Shown: positions 37,241-46,426 of the stretch, in pieces
How positions within the stretch are numbered: the stretch's first letter is position 1
Layout: the number at the start of each line of letters is the position of its first letter
NCBI RefSeq assembly: GCF_000715205.1
Contig: NZ_JOTP01000021.1
Location: 1 to 52,685 of the forward strand
Length of the DNA stretch: 52,685 nt
Direction of reading: 5' to 3'
Origin: Bacillus zhangzhouensis
Lineage (GTDB): Bacteria; Bacillota; Bacilli; Bacillales; Bacillaceae
Notes under the pieces: model-generated
The model's input: only the letters and a program-made list of their open reading frames with translations
Told to the model about the DNA's origin: nothing
Databases searched by the model: none
Translations under genes and position numbers: made by a program

Positions 37241-39457
37241 CTATGCATTTATTCCGTCATTATTCAATAGGGCAGCATCGCTTTGCTCAAATTGTGATCG
37301 CAGCTCAATAATTGAGCTATTTCTCACATTTTTAGGATCTTGCTCAAGTAGCCACGTATAAAATCTGGCTTGCTCTGCTGTTTGCAAAGCCTGCATATAT
37401 TTTTGCGCGGAACGTTTGTCTGCAACGCGCTGCTTAATCGCACGCATCTGCTTCCAGAATTGATAATAAGGAAGCTTGAGCTTGGTCATAAAGCCTCTGT
37501 TATCCTCTATGACATATCCTTCTTCTTTAATTGAGTCGTCATGAGAGACTGCCTGATACCATTTATAAAAAGACGTCCAATCTTGAAACGCAACCACTTC
37601 CTGCTTGCATGACATTCCAAGCTGTTCACTTAATCTTTTTACTTCAGCGAATGGCGCTTTTTCATAGCTCAGCTGCCGCTTCACAATATCAAGTAAAATA
37701 AGTTGATCTTGATCATATGTGATAATATGTGGATCTTTCTCTGGCAAAATGACTTCAAACACAAGAGATACATGATTGTCACGTACGTATGATTTGATGT
37801 AGTCGACCTGCACATCGTTAAAGGTTGCATAAAATAGCTCTTCGACCCAGAAAGCATGCGGATTCTGCTTTACATGTGATGTATACGATTTGGACGTAAA
37901 CACCAATTCATCCCCCATTTCGTTATACCCAACAGTTCCTAAGTATCCATTTGCTTTATCATATACAGTGACAGGGAATTGAAGGTGATTCACTAAATGC
38001 TGCATTCTTGTCTCAGGACGCTCATCAATGTTAAAAAATTTATTATAGCTTCTAGACACAATCTGCTTTGAAGCCATATTGACAAACAAACCTCTTGCCT
38101 TCACATTCACGTCGTCCCATTGCCGTTCACTAAAAGCCTTTTTTGTAAAATTAAAAGATGAAATGTGGTGCGGAAGCTTTAATTCCTGTACATATTCATG
38201 CTGATCTAAATGAGCTAAAAAATCATCCAGCGAAATATCTGGTTGAACAGAGACCGATTGTTTTTTCTCAGAGGCTCTATATACAGGATTGTCAATTTCA
38301 TGTGTCTCAATCCCGTCAGCTGTGATTTTCAACACCCGCAGCTGTCCGCCAAATTCAACCTGACCTTCGAGGTTATAAGACCTATCTGCTGCTTGAATAG
38401 GCAGCCTGTATAAATTGCGATGCCCGTGAATTTGAATGATATCTAATCCAGCTGTGTTTTGAACGAATAAGTGGTCTATGTCATCTGAATATTCCCCTAC
38501 TCCGTGAATGAGCTGCTGGGTCGAAACATGCAGAAGCTCTTCTGGTAAATGAGCAAGCCCGCCATGGGTGACAAGATATGTCTGGCCATGGTACGTAAAA
38601 TAGGTAAGCTGATGAAATGTTCTGACAAACTTTCTTACTTCTTTTAAATCAAAGTCTGCTGCTTCGATTTCAGGCGCAGTATGACGGTTAAACATGTTAC
38701 TTCTTACTTTTTCGCCATGTGCAAACCGGTATAAATGCTGATCATGATTGCCTTCGATCACGATGACATTCCGGCATTCTCTATGTGCGAGCATCCATTC
38801 TAAAACTTCTTTGTTTTCTATTCCTCTATCAAGCAAATCACCTGCAAAGATGTAAAGTTCGTTTTCTTTGATGTCCCCTTGTAAATAGGTGTTAAGGGCT
38901 GTATGACACCCGTGAATATCACCGAAGACATGAATGGCCTCATATTGATCAAAGGATCGAGGCTGATAGGTCATCACGTGCGGATATTCCTCTGGCTGCA
39001 AAACGGTCACCCATGACGGTACCTTTTCTGTTTTTAACCGTTCGTTCATTTGGTACAAAACAGACTCCCTTACAACTTTGTGCGGTTCTCGAGAGCGATT
39101 TTGCAGGAGGGCTGTTTCAAGTGGCACTTGCGTGAAATCAACGACATACACCCTGTAACGATACGTAGTAGCTAACGACTTATATTGAGAAATCGACTTG
39201 CTTGTGACATGTGTCGCATCAATCACAGTAAAGTCTCCGCGTTCCATTCGGGCTGTGAGTAAATCAAATAATAAAGACCAGACTTTATGATCATGCTTGC
39301 TCGTAATTTCCGGTTTCCCATTGACTGATAGCTGCGGCGGCTGGGTCAACAAACGGATCTGATCAGCTGATAAAGTATATGGCTCTAAGCCTTGCTCTTT
39401 GATCCATGTTGATTTACCTACACCTGGGAGACCTCGTAAAAGGACTAAAGTTCTCAT
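37241..39457 (-). CDS. Trifunctional RNA repair enzyme: kinase, phosphatase, Rnl1-type ligase
   Basis: A 738-residue protein carrying all steps to heal and seal a broken RNA. Kinase: P-loop GLPGVGKS (9-16), S-x-D32-x-x-R35, VIDATH (78-83) and an Arg-rich lid (NRSREPHKVVRE). Phosphatase: GDIHGCH (179-185), GDLLDRG (206-212), EGNHD (235-239), THGG (297-300) and IHGH (343-346), the metallophosphoesterase ligands. Ligase: ARG (454-456), FFNIDE (474-479), adenylation motif K501-A-N-G (motif I), VFEVI (566-570, III), EEGYVIE (645-651, IV) and KLKLP (659-663, V), matching T4 Rnl1. Bacterial Pnkp has the same three-domain order but another ligase type and a Hen1 partner; no Hen1 gene is nearby. Activity is inferred. 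Confidence 0.85.
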   Translation of the reverse strand: MRTLVLLRGLPGVGKSTWIKEQGLEPYTLSADQIRLLTQPPQLSVNGKPEITSKHDHKVWSLLFDLLTARMERGDFTVIDATHVTSKSISQYKSLATTYRYRVYVVDFTQVPLETALLQNRSREPHKVVRESVLYQMNERLKTEKVPSWVTVLQPEEYPHVMTYQPRSFDQYEAIHVFGDIHGCHTALNTYLQGDIKENELYIFAGDLLDRGIENKEVLEWMLAHRECRNVIVIEGNHDQHLYRFAHGEKVRSNMFNRHTAPEIEAADFDLKEVRKFVRTFHQLTYFTYHGQTYLVTHGGLAHLPEELLHVSTQQLIHGVGEYSDDIDHLFVQNTAGLDIIQIHGHRNLYRLPIQAADRSYNLEGQVEFGGQLRVLKITADGIETHEIDNPVYRASEKKQSVSVQPDISLDDFLAHLDQHEYVQELKLPHHISSFNFTKKAFSERQWDDVNVKARGLFVNMASKQIVSRSYNKFFNIDERPETRMQHLVNHLQFPVTVYDKANGYLGTVGYNEMGDELVFTSKSYTSHVKQNPHAFWVEELFYATFNDVQVDYIKSYVRDNHVSLVFEVILPEKDPHIITYDQDQLILLDIVKRQLSYEKAPFAEVKRLSEQLGMSCKQEVVAFQDWTSFYKWYQAVSHDDSIKEEGYVIEDNRGFMTKLKLPYYQFWKQMRAIKQRVADKRSAQKYMQALQTAEQARFYTWLLEQDPKNVRNSSIIELRSQFEQSDAALLNNDGINA

Positions 39458-39567
39458 ATTGGTTCTCCTTTAATGAGTGATATTTTACCTATTATAGATA
39501 AATTATGGATAAATCTCAATCTTTTATTGATTATGGTAATATATAGATAGAGAAGGAGGTTTTACAC

Positions 39568-39735
39568 ATGTCTAATGGAGAGAATGTTGCATTCAACATT
39601 GGAGATATCGTATTTCAAGTATTTTCTCTTTTATTCATCGCATTTATCGTAACAAGCATTGTCATCGCATTTCGAATGATTAGAAAGAAACGAATGGAAT
39701 TAAAAAAAATTGAAAAGAATCATTTAAAAGAGTAA
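39568..39735 (+). CDS. Small membrane protein
   Basis: A 55-residue protein with one transmembrane helix (about 13-36, IVFQVFSLLFIAFIVTSIVI) and a basic tail RMIRKKRMELKKIEKNHLKE. AGAAGGAGGT (39551-39560) 7 nt before ATG is an excellent ribosome site. It resembles small Bacillus membrane proteins such as those called DUF4083, without certainty. It is divergent from the RNA repair gene, and its terminator is shared with the DMT transporter gene. Function unknown. Confidence 0.6.
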   Translation: MSNGENVAFNIGDIVFQVFSLLFIAFIVTSIVIAFRMIRKKRMELKKIEKNHLKE

Positions 39736-39763
39736 AAAATCCGGAGATTAACCGGATTTTTTT
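39734..39763. terminator. Bidirectional terminator after the small membrane protein gene
   Basis: AAAAAATCCGG (39734-39744) pairs with CCGGATTTTTTT (39752-39763); overlaps the stop region of the convergent EamA gene. Confidence 0.8.
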
Positions 39764-40656
39764 GTTTTCATCACGATCCCTTGACGCTGCTGCATCAAAA
39801 AGAAAAAGACACCTAAAAGGACAAGTAGACCGCCTAACATTTGAAACAGTGTGATTTTCTCTCCAAGCAGCCAGACAGCAAGTATCGTTGCCCCAACGGG
39901 TTCACCGAGAATACTCATTGAAATGGTTGTCGCATTGACATAGGTTAATAGCCAATTGTTAATGACATGTGACATGGTGGGAATAATGGCGAGCAATAAA
40001 AAGATTCCCCATTCTTTTCCCGGGTAGCCTGTGAAAGGCGTGTGCTGAAGCAGGTTAAAAAGAATTAAAAAAAGGCCGGCAAAACCAAATACACAAAAAC
40101 TATAAATCCAATGAGATATTTTTCTCACAGCCTGTTGACCTATTAATAAATAACAAACAACTGCGATCACACTTAAAAAGGATAAAATATCTCCTACAAT
40201 CGCCTCCTGGCTATGACCTATATCTCCCCACCCAATCATCAGTGCACCAACAATCGCCGCACACATCGTGAATATAGCAGACATCGTTGTTCGTTCACGG
40301 AAAAAGAGAAATCCGCCTAACAAGGATACCATCGGCTGAAGGGCGATGATAATCGTAGAGCTTGCCACTGTGGTCAACTTCAGTGAGCCAAACCACAACA
40401 CAAAATGAAGTCCTAAAAAAAAGCCTGACATACATAAGAAAAACCAGTCTCTACGTTTAATTGAGAGAAACTCTTTTTTACGCGGCAGGATAAACGGAAG
40501 CATCAAAACCGCCGCAAAGATCATTCGATACATACTTAAAATAGCAGCAGGAGCACTTGACCACTTCACAATAATTGCAGAAAATGAAATGGCAATAATT
40601 GAAATCACAAGCGGTACTGCGATTGACTTCTTTGGAGCAGTTGTATTTATTTCCAT
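39748..40656 (-). CDS. EamA-family (DMT) transporter
   Basis: A 302-residue membrane protein with about ten hydrophobic helices in two similar halves, the drug/metabolite transporter pattern. EamA-type marks are the WSSAPAAILSMYRMIFAAVLMLPF segment in the first half, the LKLTTVASSTIIIALQPMVSLLGG helix pair, and LLTYVNATTISMSILGEPVGATILAVWLLGE in the second half. It probably exports amino acids or metabolites; substrate unknown. It lies between the small membrane protein gene and the lut operon as a single-gene unit. Confidence 0.85.
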   Translation of the reverse strand: MEINTTAPKKSIAVPLVISIIAISFSAIIVKWSSAPAAILSMYRMIFAAVLMLPFILPRKKEFLSIKRRDWFFLCMSGFFLGLHFVLWFGSLKLTTVASSTIIIALQPMVSLLGGFLFFRERTTMSAIFTMCAAIVGALMIGWGDIGHSQEAIVGDILSFLSVIAVVCYLLIGQQAVRKISHWIYSFCVFGFAGLFLILFNLLQHTPFTGYPGKEWGIFLLLAIIPTMSHVINNWLLTYVNATTISMSILGEPVGATILAVWLLGEKITLFQMLGGLLVLLGVFFFLMQQRQGIVMKTKKSG

Positions 40657-40782
40657 CAGCAGCTTCCTTTACATCAGCAATAGATGAGCTTCTCATCTTA
40701 TATGTCGTCATCTTACTATGTCCATTCACCTAGAGGCAAGATGATTTTTTAAAATTTGTGAAAGCTGTTTTCATATAAAAAA

Positions 40783-40803
40783 AGGCTCTCATCACGACAG
40801 CCC
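40783..40803 (-). terminator. Terminator of the lutABC operon
   Basis: On the minus strand GGCT and AGCC arms around an 11-nt loop, then a T-run; it overlaps the lutC stop. Confidence 0.5.
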
Positions 40804-41529
40804 TCATTCATCATCTATTAATACATAAACAGCCCGAACCGGACCATGAACGCCAACCACTAAATTCATTTCAATATCGGCAGAATTACTCGGGCCTGAT
40901 ATGAAATGAATGGCTCCTTTCGCCCGCTCTCCCTCCTCTACCAAGCGATTGAGAGCCGAGACGGCCTGAATCATCCGCGGAACAATTGAGCTTTTTTCTA
41001 TACACACGATATACATCATCGGTAAAAAATGAAGCGCTCTTCCTTGACCTTGATGAGATGAAAGAACAACTGTGCCAGATTCAGCAAGTGTGTAATCACT
41101 GAACACAACCGCATATTTCGCTTGTTCTGCCTGCCTTATATTTTCATCTCTTGATGCATCTGCATTCCAGCTAGTGACTGAGATTCCTTCTTTTTGCAAG
41201 CAATCAAACATAGGATCGAATCCATATTGTTCAAAACGTCTATCGCGCGAGGTCATCACGGGACCCTCTCCATACTCTGTCATTAATAATCGTAGTGCAG
41301 AAGGCGCTTTCTCAGGTGTTGTTTCGACCACTCTTGTGTGGATCTGTTGACATTGCTTTTTCAATTGCTCCACCAGTTCCTCTTTAGACAGAAGTCCGTT
41401 TGTTTCCCACTGTACTTGATACTTCCCTACCGGACGCTGAATAGATGTAGATGGAGAGGAGGCTTTGCCTAATTGCTGCTGGATATGAGCTAAAAACGAA
41501 TCTCGATGAGAAATGGTTCCCTTCATCAC
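40804..41529 (-). CDS. lutC: Lactate utilization protein C
   Basis: A 241-residue LUD-domain protein needed with LutA and LutB to oxidise L-lactate to pyruvate. The fold is seen in [38 protein letters not shown] and the final [24 protein letters not shown]. The ATG at 41529 overlaps the lutB stop by four bases (translational coupling). It is the last gene of the operon. Confidence 0.93.
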   Translation of the reverse strand: MMKGTISHRDSFLAHIQQQLGKASSPSTSIQRPVGKYQVQWETNGLLSKEELVEQLKKQCQQIHTRVVETTPEKAPSALRLLMTEYGEGPVMTSRDRRFEQYGFDPMFDCLQKEGISVTSWNADASRDENIRQAEQAKYAVVFSDYTLAESGTVVLSSHQGQGRALHFLPMMYIVCIEKSSIVPRMIQAVSALNRLVEEGERAKGAIHFISGPSNSADIEMNLVVGVHGPVRAVYVLIDDE

Positions 41530-42947
41530 AACTCCTCCTTTTGTTTCTTTTTAAACCAATCCCGAAATCTTTCTTTACTAGGAGCTGGCAGGTCTCGAAC
41601 ATCTGTCCAATTCTTTAAAGGACCCATTCCTTTAGAAATCCGTCCGTTTGAAGCCATATGATTCATCAAAACAGGTGCTACTTTTGTTCCAAATTGATAC
41701 ATCCCGGGAGTCGATGCCCCCATTCCGAACATTTTCATCGCCATCATTTCAGCTTTAGGCGCTCTCCCCTCTTTTTCAACAATGACTTGTCTATGTTTAA
41801 TTAATAGCTCATGAAGTGGAATCTTCACTGGACAAGCATCGGTACATGCTGCGCACAGACTTGACGCAAAGGGAAGTTCTTGGTAGTCATCGTAGCCGCC
41901 CAGAAGTGGTGAGAGAACAGCACCAATCGGCCCCGGATAAATCGATCCGTACGAATGTCCGCCAACATGCCGGTAAACCGGGCACACATTGATACACGCA
42001 GCGCACCGGATACATTGCAGAACAGGCTGAAAGGCTGTACCTAATATATTTGACCTCCCGTTATCAACAATGACCAAATGAAATTCTTCTGGCCCATCAA
42101 CCTCTTCTTCTCCTTTTGGCCCCACGATAGAAATATAACTTGTTAATTTTTGACCGACTGCGCTTCTGCACAAAAGACCAACAAGGACATCCAGCTCCTC
42201 CATCGTTGGAACAAGCCGCTCCATCCCCATGACGGCTATATGCGTCTTTGGTATGGCCGTGACAAGATCCGCATTCCCTTCATTTGTCACAAGACAAATG
42301 GAACCTGTGTTGGCCACAGCAAAATTACAGCCGGTCACGCCTATATCTGCTTCGAGGAATTTTTCTCGTAATATTGCTCTCACAAAGCTCGTCATATCTT
42401 CAGGGGTCTCTGACATGTCATATCCGAGCTTTTCGTGAAACACGTCCCGTATTTGTTCTTTCGTCATATGAAGAGCTGGTGCCACGATATGTGAAGGCGG
42501 TTCATGATCATCTACTTGCAGAATATATTCGCCAAGATCACTTTCAATCACCTCACAGCCGACCTCTTCAAGCGGCTGATTCATTTCAATTTCTTCTGTG
42601 ACCATTGATTTTGATTTGACGATCTTTTTGGCCGCTTTTTTTTGTGCCACATCTTGAATATACGCTGATGCCTCTTCCTTTGTTTTCGCAAAAAAGACAT
42701 GACCTCCGCGCGCACTCACGCTTTCGCTTAATTGATATAAGTAGTCATCAAGGTGCGTCAGCGTATGCTGTCTGATTTCCTCGCCAAGTTCACGCCACTT
42801 TTCCCAATTGCCAAGCTCTTCGCTTGCAGTCATCCGTCTTTGATACAGGCGCTCCTGTGCCGAGGAAACAGCTCCTCTCATGACAGCGTCTTCTAAGCCT
42901 TCCCCGACTCGCTCTTTAAAAGCTTTCTCTCCAATTTTCATACTCAT
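41526..42947 (-). CDS. lutB: Iron-sulfur lactate utilization protein B
   Basis: A 473-residue LUD/ferredoxin protein. The N-terminal LUD part ([20 protein letters not shown], and [20 protein letters not shown]) is followed by two 4Fe-4S clusters, [16 protein letters not shown] and [16 protein letters not shown]. It passes electrons from lactate in the LutABC complex. The first ATG is at 42947; ATG 42941 is possible. In B. subtilis the operon is repressed by LutR and SinR; I looked for no specific site here. Confidence 0.94.
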   Translation of the reverse strand: MSMKIGEKAFKERVGEGLEDAVMRGAVSSAQERLYQRRMTASEELGNWEKWRELGEEIRQHTLTHLDDYLYQLSESVSARGGHVFFAKTKEEASAYIQDVAQKKAAKKIVKSKSMVTEEIEMNQPLEEVGCEVIESDLGEYILQVDDHEPPSHIVAPALHMTKEQIRDVFHEKLGYDMSETPEDMTSFVRAILREKFLEADIGVTGCNFAVANTGSICLVTNEGNADLVTAIPKTHIAVMGMERLVPTMEELDVLVGLLCRSAVGQKLTSYISIVGPKGEEEVDGPEEFHLVIVDNGRSNILGTAFQPVLQCIRCAACINVCPVYRHVGGHSYGSIYPGPIGAVLSPLLGGYDDYQELPFASSLCAACTDACPVKIPLHELLIKHRQVIVEKEGRAPKAEMMAMKMFGMGASTPGMYQFGTKVAPVLMNHMASNGRISKGMGPLKNWTDVRDLPAPSKERFRDWFKKKQKEEL

Positions 42948-42968
42948 GTGCCGTTCCCCCTCTTCGCG

Positions 42969-43685
42969 TCAGCGGCGATTTAATACTTCTGCGATATGCA
43001 TCACCTGGATTGGTTTTTCAAGGCGGTTCAATCTTCCACCAATATTCAGCAGGCATCCGCAGTCAGCACCAATGATATATTCAGCGCCTGTTTCCTCTAT
43101 GCTTTGTACTTTTTCGTCGACCATCTGCTCTGATATGGGAGTCATTTTTACTGAAAAGGTTCCTCCAAATCCGCAGCAATTTTCTGCGCGGGGTAATGGT
43201 TTCATCGTCAAATCTTTGACATTTGACAACAGTGTGAAAGGCGCTTCCTTAATTCTTAGCAGTCTCGTCATATGGCAGGATGTGTGATAGGTTGCTTCTC
43301 CTTTCAGACTCGCACCTACATCTGTTACGTGTAATATATCAACAATAAACTCTGTTAATTCATATGTTTTCGCAGCAAGTGCCTCAGCCCGAGCTGACCA
43401 CTCTGGATCTTCTTTCAAAAGATGAGGATATTCTAAAAACATCGCTTTACAAGAACCTGATGGTGTCACAACATATTCAGCTGATTCAAAGGCCTTGATC
43501 ATGTTTTTCGCAGCTTTGATTGTTTCTTTTATATAGCCGCTGTTAAAGGCTGGCTGTCCGCAGCACACTTGCGCTTCTGGAAATTCCACTTCAACACCGA
43601 GCCTTTCTAGCACTTCGACTGTCGCCTTTCCTACATTTGGCTGCATTGTGTCAATTAAACAGGTAACGAATAAACTGACTTTCAT
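42969..43685 (-). CDS. lutA: Lactate utilization protein A
   Basis: A 238-residue protein with two cysteine-rich CCG domains: [13 protein letters not shown] and [12 protein letters not shown], with further CCG-type Cys in SGSCKAMF and TSCHMTRLL; these bind an Fe-S cluster or similar cofactor. ATG 43685 is chosen ([12 protein letters not shown]); the longer in-frame starts at 43733 and after have no good ribosome site. It is the first gene of lutABC. Confidence 0.92.
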   Translation of the reverse strand: MKVSLFVTCLIDTMQPNVGKATVEVLERLGVEVEFPEAQVCCGQPAFNSGYIKETIKAAKNMIKAFESAEYVVTPSGSCKAMFLEYPHLLKEDPEWSARAEALAAKTYELTEFIVDILHVTDVGASLKGEATYHTSCHMTRLLRIKEAPFTLLSNVKDLTMKPLPRAENCCGFGGTFSVKMTPISEQMVDEKVQSIEETGAEYIIGADCGCLLNIGGRLNRLEKPIQVMHIAEVLNRR

Positions 43686-43844
43686 CGGCGAACTTCCCTT
43701 CTTTCGCTTCACTTTCATCATCATTCTGGTCATCTGATGACTAAATATTAGACCTTGATTTCATTTTAATCCCAAATTTCTGAAATTTCAACGAAGTGAT
43801 TTGTGTAAATTTGTACATATTGCTCGTGTGGCTGAATAAAAAAA

Positions 43845-43864
43845 ACACCCTTTTTATAGGGCGT
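43845..43864 (-). terminator. Terminator of the NmrA-like reductase gene
   Basis: On the minus strand ACGCCC pairs with GGGTGT through a G-U wobble, followed by a run of eight T's. Confidence 0.6.
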
Positions 43865-43874
43865 TTTTTGATAT

Positions 43875-44726
43875 TTATTTTGAAATCAATTCATGAATTC
43901 CTTCTTCGATAGGTGTTAAAGGTCGGCCTAATAATGTTTCGAAATCACTGCTTTCGACCGCTAAGGCACCATCACGAATTCCACTTTGAATGGCTTTTAC
44001 AAATGGAACAGCTTCTTTTGGTACACCATTTGAAGCTAAAAATTCTCCAAATGTGTCTACATCGATTTGCTCTACTTTCATCTCTTTTCCGCTCACCTTA
44101 CTGACAATTTGTGCAAGTTCGGTGTGCGTCCGAAGCGGTCCTGACAATTCATATATTTCCTTGTCATGTGCCGGAAGTGTTAGCGCAATTGCTGCGGCTT
44201 CAGCGTAGTCATTTCTTGTCGCCCAGCCAACTTTCCCTTCACCAATAGGGCTTAAAAATGGTGCGCCGCTGACTGACGCCAGAATCGTGTCTTTTTCGTT
44301 TTCTACATACCAATTGTTTCTTAAAAACACATGGGGGATGCCAGAGGCCAAAATGGCTTCTTCTGTTTTTGCATGGTCATGTGCAAGGACAAGCTGACTC
44401 TCTCTTGCATTGACAACACTTGTATAAGCGATAAATGCCACATTTGCTGCTTTTGCCGCTTGGATGGCAGCTGTATGCTGCTGCACTCGGTCTCCATCCG
44501 CAGTCGAAATGATCAAAAGACGGTCAATCCCTTGAAACGCTGATGCAAGGGTATCTGGCTGAGTGAAGTCTCCATGACGTACATCTACCCCAGCTTCCTT
44601 TAAATACACTGCTTTTTGCGGATTTCGAACACTGACCGCAATTTGTTCAGCCGGTACTTTTGTCAGCAAATGCTTGACGACGAGCGATCCAAGTTGTCCT
44701 GTTGCACCTGTAACTAATAATTTCAT
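43875..44726 (-). CDS. NmrA-like NAD(P)H-binding oxidoreductase
   Basis: A 283-residue Rossmann-fold protein of the QorB/NmrA branch of atypical short-chain dehydrogenases. MKLLVTGATGQLGSLVVKHLL at the N-terminus is the nucleotide-binding GxxGxxG motif; NWYVENEKDTIL and GKVGWATRNDYAEAAAIAL follow, as in quinone oxidoreductase 2. The classical SDR catalytic Tyr-x-x-x-Lys is not evident. It probably reduces quinones or senses the NADPH/NADP ratio. The Rrf2 regulator gene lies 140 bp upstream, and a GTTACAA half-site at 44820-44826 lies between them. Confidence 0.82.
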   Translation of the reverse strand: MKLLVTGATGQLGSLVVKHLLTKVPAEQIAVSVRNPQKAVYLKEAGVDVRHGDFTQPDTLASAFQGIDRLLIISTADGDRVQQHTAAIQAAKAANVAFIAYTSVVNARESQLVLAHDHAKTEEAILASGIPHVFLRNNWYVENEKDTILASVSGAPFLSPIGEGKVGWATRNDYAEAAAIALTLPAHDKEIYELSGPLRTHTELAQIVSKVSGKEMKVEQIDVDTFGEFLASNGVPKEAVPFVKAIQSGIRDGALAVESSDFETLLGRPLTPIEEGIHELISK

Positions 44727-44819
44727 TTGTTTGACCTCCTCGTTTTATCATTCGACGGTGATGTTTTATGAATGGAATCGCTTTAGGTACACATCCGTTC
44801 ATTTGTTATCATCATATCG

Positions 44820-44826
44820 GTTACAA
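44820..44826. promoter_or_regulatory. Rrf2 half-operator upstream of the reductase
   Basis: GTTACAA matches one arm of the palindrome TTGTAAC-N7-GTTACAA found before the Rrf2 gene. The other arm is only weakly recognisable. It lies 94 bp before the reductase start codon. Confidence 0.4.
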
Positions 44827-44841
44827 CAAAAGGTGTAAAAA

Positions 44842-44862
44842 AAGCTCAAAGGGTATGAGCTT
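44842..44862 (-). terminator. Terminator of the Rrf2 gene
   Basis: AAGCTCA (44842-44848) pairs with TGAGCTT (44856-44862), T-run on the minus-strand 3' side. Confidence 0.7.
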
Positions 44863-44865
44863 CTT

Positions 44866-45279
44866 CTATTCTGCCTCTGTCAATAATTGCTTAATCGTCA
44901 CTTGCTTTAGGTGATTCTCAAGTGCAGACTGTGCTTCTTTTAGTTCATGCCGCAGTCTCGTATCCATCACTTGACCAATCGGGCATGCGATGACTGGTTG
45001 ATGGAAGTTAAATAACTCTTCATCAGCGCTTACATCTACAGCACGGTACACATCTAACAGCGTGATCTCCTCTGCCGGTCTTTTTAAATAAGCACCGCCT
45101 ACTCCGCGGCGAATCTCAATGAGATCCGCTCGTTTGAGCATTGCCATCATTTTTCGAACAATGACAGGATTTGAATTCACACTCTCTGCTATAAAATCAC
45201 CTGTACACTCTTTTGGAACACCTGCAATAAATGACAAAATATGAACAGCGATCGAATACCTGCTGCTAATTTGTTTCAC
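44866..45279 (-). CDS. Rrf2-family transcriptional regulator
   Basis: A 137-residue winged-helix regulator. The HTH (SNPVIVRKMMAMLKRADLIEIRRGVGGAYLKRP) and the following conserved ITLLDVYRAVD identify Rrf2. Only two cysteines are present (ECTGDF and ACPIGQ), so the three-cysteine Fe-S ligand set of IscR or NsrR is missing; a thiol switch is possible. It resembles YwnA of B. subtilis, which lies next to an NAD-binding protein too. A palindrome 16 bp before its start codon suggests autoregulation, and the neighbouring reductase may be its target. Confidence 0.82.
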   Translation of the reverse strand: MKQISSRYSIAVHILSFIAGVPKECTGDFIAESVNSNPVIVRKMMAMLKRADLIEIRRGVGGAYLKRPAEEITLLDVYRAVDVSADEELFNFHQPVIACPIGQVMDTRLRHELKEAQSALENHLKQVTIKQLLTEAE

Positions 45280-45294
45280 AATCTTTCACCACCG

Positions 45295-45315
45295 TTGTAA
45301 CCAATATAGTTACAA
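45295..45315. promoter_or_regulatory. Rrf2 operator (autoregulatory palindrome)
   Basis: TTGTAAC (45295-45301), 7 bp, GTTACAA (45309-45315): a perfect 7+7 inverted repeat just upstream of the Rrf2 start codon. Confidence 0.6.
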
Positions 45316-45327
45316 TGAGTGATTTTG

Positions 45328-45798
45328 TCAATCAATAAACGGATTTTTCTTTCTATCCCAATCTTCATATGTCATCATGTCATGATGTTCTGCTGCATCG
45401 ATTTCTAGCGGTGCGATACATTCAAGCAGATTCCCATCTGGGTCAAGAAAGTAAATCGCTGCATGAAATTGCGGTGGATTATCAAGAACTAAAGGCTGCT
45501 GCTCTTCCGAAAAACCAAACATCGGATGAATGGTGATCCCTTTTTCTATCAGCCAGGCTTTGATCTGTTCGATGCTAGATGTTTTAATTTGGAAGGCCAC
45601 ATGTCGCGTCGCTGGATGATATGGAATAGTGGACATATCAGCCTTCCATAAGCCAAGCCAGCTCTTTCCTTTCTCAATCCATAAAAATGCCACTCTTTCA
45701 TTTTCATGAGCAAGCGTTAATTCCAATTTTTCAAAAAAAGAAATGGATACCTTCAAATCACTCACAGGTAAATGTGCTTCATACAAGCCTTTCATCAT
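45328..45798 (-). CDS. VOC-family protein (glyoxalase/dioxygenase fold)
   Basis: A 156-residue vicinal-oxygen-chelate protein. The fold is indicated by YEAHLPVSDLKVSISFFEKLELTLAHENERVAFLWI, the repeat-like ATRHVAFQIKTSSIEQIKAWLIEKG and the C-terminal IYFLDPDGNLLECIAPLE with the metal-ligand Glu. Two metal-binding residues (His in EAHLPV and His in TRHVAF) are in the expected places. Substrate unknown; a glyoxalase, a fosfomycin-type or other resistance activity are all conceivable. ATG 45798 or 45801 may serve as start. Confidence 0.82.
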   Translation of the reverse strand: MMKGLYEAHLPVSDLKVSISFFEKLELTLAHENERVAFLWIEKGKSWLGLWKADMSTIPYHPATRHVAFQIKTSSIEQIKAWLIEKGITIHPMFGFSEEQQPLVLDNPPQFHAAIYFLDPDGNLLECIAPLEIDAAEHHDMMTYEDWDRKKNPFID

Positions 45799-45904
45799 CA
45801 TTCAAATCACTCCTTTACTACCTTCTATTTTGCAGGAGTTGACGTGAAAATGCCTCAGCAAAAAGGTGTATTCCATCCCTTCCTTTGGTTTGAGATTCTT
45901 GTAT

Positions 45905-45930
45905 GTTTGATCAATTGCATATGGGGGAAG
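45905..45930 (+). promoter_or_regulatory. Sigma-B-type promoter of ydaT
   Basis: GTTTGA (45905-45910), 14 bp, GGGAAG (45925-45930) is close to the sigma-B consensus GTTTAA-N12-15-GGGWAW, 30 bp before the ydaT start. ydaT of B. subtilis is, as I recall, a general-stress gene, which fits. Confidence 0.6.
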
Positions 45931-45960
45931 GTGTTCAACTAAAAGAAAGGAGCGTTCAAT

Positions 45961-46404
45961 ATGCCTTGGACAATGGAAGATTATCCTGCTTCATTTCAAT
46001 CGTTAGAAAAAGTCATCCGAAAAAAAGCGCTTGAGATTGCGGGCAAAATGATACAGGAAGGCTATGAAGAAAATAGAGCCATCCCAATCGCAATCAATCA
46101 AGCGAAAGAGTGGAAAAAGAACGCTACGGAGAAAGAAATACAGGATTTTTCATCTAATGGTTCTGTCACTCCATCTAAAAAAAGCAGTTCTTCAAGGCCA
46201 GAGCTCATGGATCATGCGCAGCATGTCGTCAAACACGAAGATGGCTGGGCGGTTCAAACAGAAAAAGCGAAACGTGCGAGCGCGGTCAAAGAAACGAAAC
46301 AAGAAGCAATTGACCGGGCAAAAGAGATTTCATCAAAAAAAGGAACGCCCACTGTCATTCACCGAAAAGACGGGACGATTCAGGACGTGGTCAAGCCAAA
46401 ATAA
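45961..46404 (+). CDS. ydaT: General stress protein YdaT
   Basis: A 147-residue hydrophilic protein: MPWTMEDYPASFQSLEKVIR and KKALEIAGKMIQEGYEENRA at the N-terminus form the ChaB/DUF2188-like part and WAVQTEKAKRASAVKETKQE, then AIDRAKEIS, the second part that repeats the Trp/Lys-rich pattern. It matches YdaT of B. subtilis. AAAGGAG precedes the ATG at 45961 by about 9 nt. A sigma-B-type promoter lies upstream. It may help stress survival; biochemical role unknown. Confidence 0.85.
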   Translation: MPWTMEDYPASFQSLEKVIRKKALEIAGKMIQEGYEENRAIPIAINQAKEWKKNATEKEIQDFSSNGSVTPSKKSSSSRPELMDHAQHVVKHEDGWAVQTEKAKRASAVKETKQEAIDRAKEISSKKGTPTVIHRKDGTIQDVVKPK

Positions 46405-46423
46405 GACCGCTCGCGGCGGTCTT
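46403..46423. terminator. Bidirectional terminator between ydaT and ku
   Basis: AAGACCGC (46403-46410) pairs with GCGGTCTT (46416-46423), flanked by AT tracts. It serves both convergent genes. Confidence 0.75.
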
Positions 46424-46426
46424 ATT

